Source: Candidatus Heimdallarchaeota archaeon (GTDB taxonomy: Archaea > Asgardarchaeota > Heimdallarchaeia > JABLTI01). From it: a stretch of 5,556 bases of DNA. Position 1 is the first letter of the stretch. Every line of letters begins with the position of its first letter. Made by a program: the position numbers and the translations under genes. The notes beneath the pieces are model-generated. The model was not told the origin of the DNA. It did no database searches and saw only the letters and a program-made list of their open reading frames with translations. Below, piece after piece: positions 1 through 5,223 of this stretch. The DNA lies in the NCBI GenBank assembly GCA_030671945.1, contig DAOVHJ010000185.1, forward strand, positions 1 to 5,556, read 5' to 3'.

Positions 1-117
1 GAATCAATTCTGGAGTTCTGCCAATATTTATAATATCTTAAGTAATTAGATAAAATGATTCAGTAAATATCGTTGAACTGAAATTATTGCTTAATCATAA
101 GCTAGTGGTTATTTAAG

Positions 118-1203
118 GTGAAGATAAAAGAAGCAGTATTTCTTAGTTTCATTATTTTATTGAGTAGTCTATTTGTTTTATCAAACAATAATTCAGTAAT
201 GGGTGAGGAACTAAGTTTAACAAAAATGGGACAATTTGATGAGTGTTATTTTGCTTTTGATGTGCAAGTAGAAAATGATTTAGCTTACATTGCTGATGCT
301 GGTAATGGTTTCTGGATTCTAAATGTGAGTAATTCTGCCAATCCCACAACATTATCTCATAAATTATTAACCGGTGTTGAGCATTGCGTCTATGTTGAAA
401 ATGATATTGCTTTTGTGACGGATTATAATAATGGATTAATAATTTTTAATGTCTCTAATCCCTCTAATCCACAACAAATTGGTAGCTTTGTAAACGGAAA
501 CGCAATCAGTGTTGTCGATAAAGAAAATGATATTGCTTGTATAGGAGATCCGCACTTATCGATACTTAATATTAGTGATATTGCTCTTCCAACAGAAATT
601 TATCGAGATGATGACTTACCAGTAATTGATCTAATCATTAAAGAGGACATTCTTTTTTGTTTAGATCTCTTTCAAGGACTAACAATACTTAACATAAGTA
701 ATCCAGCTGCACCTGTGGAAATCAATTCTTGGCTAACATCAAGTATAATGTATCGGGATATTGAAATTCATAATGATGTTATTTTTATGGCAAGCAATAT
801 TGGATTAAAAACTCTCGATATTAGTGATCTTACAAATCTTCTAGATCTTGGAGTGGATTCTGGTGGTGACCCAGTAAGGAGTATAGATATTTCAGATAAT
901 CTACTCTATATGTCGGAATCAGATGAGAATCTAGTAATACATAATATAACTGACATTAATGTTTTCGCTGAAGTTGGACAGTATACAGAATCAGGACTTG
1001 TAATGAACTCAGTATTTGTTTCAAATGAGGTTATTTATACTACTGCAGAAAGTGATGGATTAATTATCATTGGAAAAAAATCAAGTGCAAACACAGATGG
1101 ATTAAATTTGTACTTTACGTTTCTAATTTCACCATTAATAGCAGTTAAACTGATTATCAAATTTAAGCGTAGAAGAAAAATTAGAGAACCCAACACGATT
1201 TGA
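118..1203 (+). CDS. Exported LVIVD-repeat beta-propeller protein with C-terminal membrane anchor
   Basis: Seen: the 361-residue product starts at GTG with a basic and hydrophobic signal sequence (residues 1 to about 30), then about seven repeats of roughly 42 residues. Each repeat has the form 'ENDIAYIAD...G..ILNVSNPSNP', centred near residues 69, 111, 151, 192, 234 and 276, with a degenerate last one near 316. Residues 331-349 form a hydrophobic segment followed by a basic tail (KRRRK), so the propeller should face outside with the tail in the cytoplasm. Known: LVIVD repeats form beta-propellers in surface proteins of archaea and bacteria, generally of unknown function. Start choice: only the GTG at 118 keeps the signal peptide; an AAGG lies too close for a normal Shine-Dalgarno, so the mRNA may be leaderless. 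The upstream 117 bp is AT-rich with a weak TATA-like ATTTATAATAT at 26-36. It converges on the flavoprotein gene. A binding, adhesion or scaffold role is inference. Confidence 0.85.
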   Translation: MKIKEAVFLSFIILLSSLFVLSNNNSVMGEELSLTKMGQFDECYFAFDVQVENDLAYIADAGNGFWILNVSNSANPTTLSHKLLTGVEHCVYVENDIAFVTDYNNGLIIFNVSNPSNPQQIGSFVNGNAISVVDKENDIACIGDPHLSILNISDIALPTEIYRDDDLPVIDLIIKEDILFCLDLFQGLTILNISNPAAPVEINSWLTSSIMYRDIEIHNDVIFMASNIGLKTLDISDLTNLLDLGVDSGGDPVRSIDISDNLLYMSESDENLVIHNITDINVFAEVGQYTESGLVMNSVFVSNEVIYTTAESDGLIIIGKKSSANTDGLNLYFTFLISPLIAVKLIIKFKRRRKIREPNTI

Positions 1204-1204
1204 A
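1185..1204 (-). repeat. Possible degenerate third copy of the tRNA 3'-end repeat
   Basis: This stretch matches 5018-5037 at 16 of 20 positions, and three of the four differences are G-to-A. On the minus strand it reads as a T loop (TTCAAAT), a T-stem 3' strand (CGTGT) and an acceptor-like TGGGTTC. The 5' strand of the T stem, the discriminator A and CCA are absent. It also encodes the last residues of the LVIVD protein and shares bases with the terminator hairpin, so the match may be chance. Confidence 0.25.
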
Positions 1205-1222
1205 ATAGTTACATCAAATCGT
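1195..1222 (+). terminator. Hairpin plus T-rich terminator at convergent gene ends
   Basis: A perfect 9-bp inverted repeat (ACGATTTGA / TCAAATCGT) with a 10-nt loop spans the stop codon of the LVIVD gene. On the plus strand it is followed at once by a T-rich tract running to about 1250. It sits in the short gap between two convergent genes and best suits termination of the plus-strand gene. The minus-strand gene sees the same hairpin without an immediate T run. Confidence 0.5.
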
Positions 1223-1230
1223 TTGTTCTT

Positions 1231-2619
1231 TTATTTCTTTGTTTTATCATCTTCTTCTTTTTTGATTACTTTCGAAAACATTTGTATTAGAAACTTTCCA
1301 GATTGAGCGAAAAATCGTTTCCGGAAGGAAGGAAATCTCATTAATGGTTTTAGGATAAAACTGAAACTCCCAAAGAATATCTTTGGCCAATCAAATAGCT
1401 TATTCTTTTTATAATACGAATAGTCTTGTGGAAAGACAATTTGGTAGGTGTAAATTAGGTCTCTGAAAACTTTGTGACCTCCAACACCCAAGAAGGTTTT
1501 AGGACGGGTATACTTGCCATGTTCGATGCCCCAAAGCATACCATCAATGACATTTTGTATCAAGACAGTTATCTGTTTTGAATCATTATATTCATCTGTG
1601 ACTATATCTACTAAGTTGGCACGACCAACTTCTGGCGTTGCTTCTATCGCTTCTCGTAAAATTGGCATTTGCCTTAATGGACCTGAAATGAAAAAAGCTT
1701 GCTGTTGTCCTTGAAAAACTGGACGGTGACCATTAAAGAAAGACCTGTCTTGAAATATTTTCACTCCAGATGAAAGATATCTATCCTGAGTTTTATAGGC
1801 GAAAACAACGGCATCTACTTCAACAGTATATTTTTTGAAGATTGCATTATGCTCATCAGGATAAAAGCAAATATTCTCTGAGGCACAGTTCAAACAACCC
1901 AAACACCCTCCTTTGATGTTAACTTTGTTAACATTAACAACTAATACTTCACAGGGCATTAGTTTAACGAATGTGTCAATCATATTGTTTAAGCTTTCAT
2001 CAGTCTCTGATGCATCTGTTAGGACAGTAATTTTGTGTTTCTTAGTTTTTGGTTGAACTTTAATTTTTGAAGGATTATAAACTGGATAATCAAAAATTAG
2101 AGGGGAACAAACCTTTGCTGACTCTAATTTATTTTCACATTGAATGAAGAACTGAATCGCGAAATTCTGAAGACGTTTTCGTTCATTCTTCTTTAGTAAT
2201 TCCATTATTTCAGCAGAGTATCCTCGGAAATAATTCATCCCAAAATCTTCTGAAATGGCATGTATATAATTATGAGCTAAGTGATCGTAAAATTTACCAC
2301 TCGTTGAAATGCTTGTTGCGTTTTTCCCCTTGAAATAGTTGAGCTTCTTGCGTTCAAAAACAAGTTCAATAAATCGTTTCAATTGTGAAGGTACTGATAG
2401 TATATACACCGGATAAATCCAAATGATTCCATCTGCTGCTTCAATATCTTTTAGAATTAAATCAAAATATTCTTGATCCTTTTCGATTTTCTTGATTTTT
2501 CTTCCGATATGATGAACCAAATACTCATGCATTGGAAAATTAGCTTCTATGTATCTAAGATACTGATATGTAACGCTTTTAGTTTCTCTTGGGCTACCAT
2601 TCAAAATTACAAACTTCAT
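1231..2619 (-). CDS. Tandem flavodoxin-fold NAD(P)H-dependent oxidoreductase with Fe-S cysteine motif
   Basis: Seen: 462 residues. Domain 1 (about 1-190) opens with a beta strand and an NGSPRETKS loop (residues 7-15), the FMN-phosphate loop of NADPH-dependent FMN reductases, and has the WIYPVYILSVPSQLKRF flavin-site segment near 67-83. Domain 2 (about 195-375) again starts as a flavodoxin fold (KITVLTDASETDES) and carries C239-x2-C242-x2-C245-x5-C251 followed by DEHNAIF. Known: similar four-cysteine motifs bind a 4Fe-4S cluster in iron-sulfur flavoproteins (Isf). The remaining C-terminus (about 385-462) is rich in basic and aromatic residues with short hydrophobic stretches, and may attach to the membrane surface. 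Single-domain relatives are about 180-250 residues, so this is a fusion or duplication. Domain 2 lacks the GSPR loop, so its flavin binding is uncertain. Start: ATG preceded at 5 nt by GAGGTG. Inferred role: cytoplasmic electron transfer or quinone/flavin reduction; substrate unknown. Confidence 0.85.
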   Translation of the reverse strand: MKFVILNGSPRETKSVTYQYLRYIEANFPMHEYLVHHIGRKIKKIEKDQEYFDLILKDIEAADGIIWIYPVYILSVPSQLKRFIELVFERKKLNYFKGKNATSISTSGKFYDHLAHNYIHAISEDFGMNYFRGYSAEIMELLKKNERKRLQNFAIQFFIQCENKLESAKVCSPLIFDYPVYNPSKIKVQPKTKKHKITVLTDASETDESLNNMIDTFVKLMPCEVLVVNVNKVNIKGGCLGCLNCASENICFYPDEHNAIFKKYTVEVDAVVFAYKTQDRYLSSGVKIFQDRSFFNGHRPVFQGQQQAFFISGPLRQMPILREAIEATPEVGRANLVDIVTDEYNDSKQITVLIQNVIDGMLWGIEHGKYTRPKTFLGVGGHKVFRDLIYTYQIVFPQDYSYYKKNKLFDWPKIFFGSFSFILKPLMRFPSFRKRFFAQSGKFLIQMFSKVIKKEEDDKTKK

Positions 2620-2624
2620 ATGAA

Positions 2625-2630
2625 CACCTC
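2625..2630 (-). promoter_or_regulatory. Shine-Dalgarno site of the tandem flavoprotein gene
   Basis: The minus strand reads GAGGTG five bases before the ATG at 2619. This is complementary to the archaeal anti-Shine-Dalgarno CACCUC and fixes the start codon. Confidence 0.7.
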
Positions 2631-2651
2631 ATAACTCATTAACTAGAGTAG

Positions 2652-2680
2652 TAAAATATCTTAATAATAGTTTTATAAAA
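2652..2680. promoter_or_regulatory. Divergent promoter region with TATA-like boxes
   Basis: The 71-bp gap between divergent genes holds TAAAATAT (2652-2659) and the palindromic TTTTATAAAA (2671-2680). The palindrome lies about 55 bp before the minus-strand ATG, suiting a TATA box with a short leader that includes the GAGGTG site. TAAAATAT lies about 35 bp before the plus-strand ATG and suits the methyltransferase gene. The assignment rests on spacing and base composition only. Confidence 0.4.
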
Positions 2681-2690
2681 AGGATAAGTT

Positions 2691-3317
2691 ATGGTTACTT
2701 TTACTATTCCGCAAGAAATAGAGAGATTTTTGGAGTTAACAGAAAAAAGTGATTTCAAGAAAAAAATATTAGACTGTGGTGCAGGAGGATCTAATCCAAA
2801 GATAGCGGTATTTAGCGAAAAGGGATATGAAGCTCATGGAGTAGAGATCTCTGACACTCAAATAGAGAGAGCTCAAAAATATGCTAAAGATAGTAAACTT
2901 GATTTTAAAATTATCAAAGCTGATATGCGACAATTACCTTACCAGAATGAAACGTTTAGCTTTGTATATTCATATCATACAATTATGCATCTAACTAAAG
3001 CAGGAACTAAATTAGCTATTAATGAAATGCTTAGAGTGCTAAGAATAGGTGGTTTGTTGTACATTAATTTCCAATCAACAGATTCCACGGGATTGAAATG
3101 GGGCAATGATATAGGAGATAATGAGATATTAGATATATCAGAAACAGACAAATACGGTTTTGAAGAATCATTCCATTCCTATTATAGAAATGACGAAGCT
3201 GATGAACTATTCAAAGAATTAAAGTTATTACATAAAGGAAAATCAAGTTTCAGTTATACCTATAATGATGAGAAATGTCTTGGAGTCACAATTGATTATA
3301 TTCTACAAAAAATCTGA
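2691..3317 (+). CDS. Class I SAM-dependent methyltransferase (Methyltransf_11/25 type)
   Basis: Seen: 208 residues with the full Rossmann methyltransferase signature. Motif I is ILDCGAGGSNP (26-36), the glycine-rich SAM loop. An acidic residue ends strand 2 (E52 in GVEIS) to hold the SAM ribose. D78 in KADMRQLPY contacts adenine, FSFVYSYHTIMHL (89-101) is the strand 4 region, and EMLRVLRIGGLLYINF (112-127) is the post-motif helix and strand 5. Known: this fold methylates small molecules, quinones, lipids or proteins, and the core does not reveal the substrate. The C-terminal part (about 130-208) is short, and I see no transmembrane or DNA-binding segment, so a cytoplasmic small-molecule methyltransferase is most likely. 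Start: ATG with AAGGA (2680-2684) six bases upstream. It is transcribed away from the flavoprotein and toward the FAD oxidoreductase, 123 bp away with an intervening tRNA-like repeat, so co-transcription is possible but unproven. Confidence 0.88.
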   Translation: MVTFTIPQEIERFLELTEKSDFKKKILDCGAGGSNPKIAVFSEKGYEAHGVEISDTQIERAQKYAKDSKLDFKIIKADMRQLPYQNETFSFVYSYHTIMHLTKAGTKLAINEMLRVLRIGGLLYINFQSTDSTGLKWGNDIGDNEILDISETDKYGFEESFHSYYRNDEADELFKELKLLHKGKSSFSYTYNDEKCLGVTIDYILQKI

Positions 3318-3325
3318 AAAGAGAA

Positions 3326-3355
3326 TGGTGGGCCCAGCGCGATTGGAACACGCGA
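3326..3355 (-). repeat. tRNA 3'-end fragment, copy 1 (T arm, acceptor strand, CCA)
   Basis: On the minus strand: T arm at 3353-3337 (GCGTG, loop TTCCAAT, CGCGC), acceptor 3' strand TGGGCCC (3336-3330), discriminator A (3329) and encoded CCA (3328-3326), then a pyrimidine-rich trailer (TTCTCTTTTC). It begins 8 bp after the methyltransferase stop codon. No 5' acceptor partner, D arm or anticodon arm is found upstream on the minus strand, so it is not a complete tRNA. The T loop has C where a purine is expected at position 57, a sign of decay. It is a direct repeat (28/30) of 5015-5044. Confidence 0.75.
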
Positions 3356-3384
3356 CCAGTTTAACAATTTTATAATTAGCATTA

Positions 3385-3399
3385 TTTTTATATTTAAAA
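3385..3399 (+). promoter_or_regulatory. TATA-like box of the FAD oxidoreductase gene
   Basis: TTTTTATATTTAAAA lies about 45-55 bp before the ATG at 3441, which would give a leader of about 20 nt. No good Shine-Dalgarno sequence is visible before the ATG. This is a consensus-based guess in an AT-rich gap. Confidence 0.35.
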
Positions 3400-3440
3400 C
3401 AACTTTCTAAATTAGTACTGATTGTATATGGTTGTATTTT

Positions 3441-4946
3441 ATGAGTGGAAAAAAAGTAGTAATTATTGGTGCTGGAATATCTGGTTTGTCTGCTGGTTGT
3501 TATTTGCAGATGAATGATTATGAAAGTGAAATCTTCGAATTACATGATATTTCAGGTGGATTATGTACTAGCTGGGAGAGAAAAGGCTATACTTTTGATT
3601 GTTGTATTCATTGGCTTGTAGGGTCAGGTCCTTCCATGTCACTTTATGATATTTGGACTGAATTAGGTGGTATAAACAAAGAGACTGAAATTATTAATTC
3701 AGAAGTTTTTACAAGGATAGAAGGAAAAGATGGAGAACATTTCTCAATTTTTACTGATATAGATAAATTTGAAGCTGAGATGCTACGATTATCTGCTAAT
3801 GATGAAGAAATTATCAAAGAATTCACAGATGCAGTGCGATTTTTCGTGTCATTTCAATGTTCAAGAGATAATCCTCCACCACCAGAAGTTCAAAGAACCT
3901 TTGGAGAAAAAATACCTGCTTTTCTTAAAAAATGGACTACACTGACAACAAATGATTTTGCTAAGAAGATTACAAACCCAGTCCTTAAACAATTCTTCCT
4001 AAGAATATTTGGCGATTTTGTTGGCAATACCTCTTCGATTTTTATGTTATTAGCAACGTTAGGTTATTTGCATGCGAAAACAGCCGGATACCCAATAGGT
4101 GGATCACGACCATTTGCAAAAAGAATTGAACAAAGATATCTCGATTTAGGAGGGAAGATTCAATTTAAAACTCATGTCAAGGAAATATTAGTGGAGAATG
4201 ATAAAGTAACTGGTATTCAGCTTATTAATGGAGATAAAATACCAGCTGATATTGTCATCTCGGCTGCTGATGGTTTTGATACTATTTACAACATGTTAAA
4301 AGGAAAATATGTTGATGAAGAAATTAATGGTTACTATAATAATCTAAGACCTTTCCCGCCAATTTGCCAAGTGTCTTTAGGTGTTGCAGATGAATTTACC
4401 GGAATTCCTCACTCAATACAATTTCTGCTAGAAGAGTCTATTAAAGTTGATCCCAAAACTGATCTGAAAGAGATGGGCATTAGGATCTTTAATTTTGACC
4501 CAACATTAGCTCCGAAAGGAAAAACAGCACTGGTAACTTTCTTTGTATCTGAAGATTATGAATATTGGACAAATATGCGTGAGAATAATCGTAAAAAGTA
4601 CAATGAAGCAAAAGATCGATTAGCAAGTGAGGTAATAAAACGATTAGAAAAACGTTTCCCAAATATAAAATCTAAAGTAGAAGTTGTTGATGTTTCTACA
4701 CCTGCAACTTTTATTCGGTATACAAATAACTGGAAAGGCAGCTATGAAGGTTGGTTGCCAAGTATGCAAACTGCTGGTAAAAGTATAACAGAAACACTTC
4801 CCGGATTAAATAATTTCTTTATGGTTGGTCACTGGACTCAACCAGGTGGAGGTCTTCCACCTGCAGCAATGTCTGCAAGAAAGATTGTCGGTATTATTTG
4901 CAAACAAGATGGAAAGGATTTTACAACCTCCAAAAACTCTAATTAA
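3441..4946 (+). CDS. FAD-dependent oxidoreductase, phytoene desaturase / carotenoid isomerase / RetSat family
   Basis: Seen: 501 residues from the ATG. The N-terminal dinucleotide fold has VVIIGAGISG (6-15) and ribose-binding E33, followed by SGGLCTSWERKGYTFD (38-53), the second part of the FAD site. GYPIGGSRPFAKRI (207-219 region) and ADIVISAAD (259-267) are family landmarks. The C-terminal FAD motif is FFMVGHWTQPGGGLPPAA (469-486 region). Known: COG1233-type enzymes desaturate, isomerise or saturate polyene isoprenoids such as phytoene, carotenoids or retinol; about 500 residues is the normal length. No phytoene synthase or other carotenoid gene is in the window, so the substrate is undetermined, and CrtI, CrtISO and RetSat-like roles are all possible. 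Start: an in-frame TTG at 3432 would add three residues, but ATG at 3441 gives the usual short lead to the FAD fold. The gene is bracketed by two tRNA 3'-end repeats in the same orientation. Confidence 0.88.
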   Translation: MSGKKVVIIGAGISGLSAGCYLQMNDYESEIFELHDISGGLCTSWERKGYTFDCCIHWLVGSGPSMSLYDIWTELGGINKETEIINSEVFTRIEGKDGEHFSIFTDIDKFEAEMLRLSANDEEIIKEFTDAVRFFVSFQCSRDNPPPPEVQRTFGEKIPAFLKKWTTLTTNDFAKKITNPVLKQFFLRIFGDFVGNTSSIFMLLATLGYLHAKTAGYPIGGSRPFAKRIEQRYLDLGGKIQFKTHVKEILVENDKVTGIQLINGDKIPADIVISAADGFDTIYNMLKGKYVDEEINGYYNNLRPFPPICQVSLGVADEFTGIPHSIQFLLEESIKVDPKTDLKEMGIRIFNFDPTLAPKGKTALVTFFVSEDYEYWTNMRENNRKKYNEAKDRLASEVIKRLEKRFPNIKSKVEVVDVSTPATFIRYTNNWKGSYEGWLPSMQTAGKSITETLPGLNNFFMVGHWTQPGGGLPPAAMSARKIVGIICKQDGKDFTTSKNSN

Positions 4947-4950
4947 AGAA

Positions 4951-4966
4951 TTTTCCAATTTTTTTT
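4951..4966 (+). terminator. Oligo-T terminator after the FAD oxidoreductase gene
   Basis: Two T tracts (4 T, then 8 T at 4959-4966) start 5 bp after the stop codon without a clear hairpin, as expected for archaeal oligo-T termination. Confidence 0.5.
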
Positions 4967-5014
4967 GCAACATTACGGTTTTAAAACATAGAATACAATT
5001 ATTAAGGAGAAAAG

Positions 5015-5044
5015 TGGTGAGCCCAGCGCGATTTGAACACGCGA
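5015..5044 (-). repeat. tRNA 3'-end fragment, copy 2 (T arm, acceptor strand, CCA)
   Basis: On the minus strand: T arm at 5042-5026 (GCGTG, canonical loop TTCAAAT, CGCGC), acceptor 3' strand TGGGCTC (5025-5019), discriminator A (5018) and encoded CCA (5017-5015), then a pyrimidine-rich trailer (CTTTTCTCC). The T loop fits the TTCRANY consensus, so this copy is better preserved than the one at 3326. The tRNA body is absent: no GAGCCCA acceptor partner, D arm or anticodon stem lies upstream on the minus strand. It lies 14 bp downstream of the stop codon of the minus-strand small ORF. Its plus strand gives the 'PARFEHA' peptide often seen when tRNA ends are translated. Confidence 0.78.
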
Positions 5045-5058
5045 GGAATGGTCAAGAA

Positions 5059-5223
5059 TCATATCTTCAAAGCAAACAATTTACGATACTCAATGATTTT
5101 CCAAGTCGTTTTATCTGGTTCTTCAATTACTGTTTCTTGCTTAATACTTTCGGTGGTAAGAAAAAAAATCAACATGCCAAAATCAGGCATACTTTTTTCT
5201 TCTTGTAGGGATAGGGATTTCAT
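5059..5223 (-). CDS. Small 54-residue protein, translationally coupled to the HxlR regulator
   Basis: Seen: the ATG (5223-5221) shares bases with the TGA stop of the HxlR gene (ATGA, 4-nt overlap), and the frame stays open for 54 codons to TGA at 5061-5059. The product begins MKSLSLQEEKSMPDFGM, has a short hydrophobic patch (LIFFLTT, 18-24) and ends in a mixed charged stretch (ETVIEEPDKTTWKIIEYRKL, 30-49, then FALKI). Composition in the second half looks coding rather than random. I do not recognise a family. The hydrophobic patch is too short for a membrane span. The overlap implies reinitiation after the regulator, so it could be a partner, antitoxin-like or sensor peptide, or a remnant of a longer gene; none of these is shown. 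Against it: 54 codons can be open by chance, and part of the ORF coincides with a hairpin and T8 run that could be a terminator. Confidence 0.45.
   Translation of the reverse strand: MKSLSLQEEKSMPDFGMLIFFLTTESIKQETVIEEPDKTTWKIIEYRKLFALKI
5159..5190 (-). terminator. Hairpin with T8 run, possible terminator inside the small ORF
   Basis: An ATGCC/GGCAT 5-bp stem with a 7-nt loop (5174-5190) is followed on the minus strand by TTGATTTTTTTTCTT. This could end the HxlR transcript. It lies inside the 54-codon ORF, where the T run encodes hydrophobic residues, so the terminator and the coding call compete or act as an attenuator. Confidence 0.25.

Noticed and set aside
152..352. A 66-codon minus-strand frame
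   Set aside because: It is antisense to the signal peptide and first repeats of the LVIVD gene, with a non-protein-like composition.
1514..1714. A 66-codon plus-strand frame
   Set aside because: It lies wholly antisense to the well-supported tandem flavoprotein.
3356..3440. A split or trans-spliced tRNA 3' half at the first repeat
   Set aside because: Upstream minus-strand sequence is simple AT-rich DNA without an anticodon stem or a GC-rich pairing leader of the kind split tRNA halves carry.
3644..3826. A 60-codon minus-strand frame
   Set aside because: It is antisense within the FAD oxidoreductase and is a shadow of its codons.
5015..5100. A complete or intron-containing tRNA gene on the minus strand at the second repeat
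   Set aside because: No strand complementary to the acceptor (GAGCCCA), no D arm and no anticodon stem is found upstream on the minus strand; the region is instead filled by the small ORF.
4825..5208. A 127-codon plus-strand frame overlapping the end of the FAD oxidoreductase, including a GTG at 5014 preceded by AAGGAG
   Set aside because: It covers the oxidoreductase C-terminus out of frame, then translates the tRNA tail (the typical 'PARFEHA' artefact) and the antisense of the small ORF. The AAGGAG is part of the purine-rich complement of the tRNA trailer.
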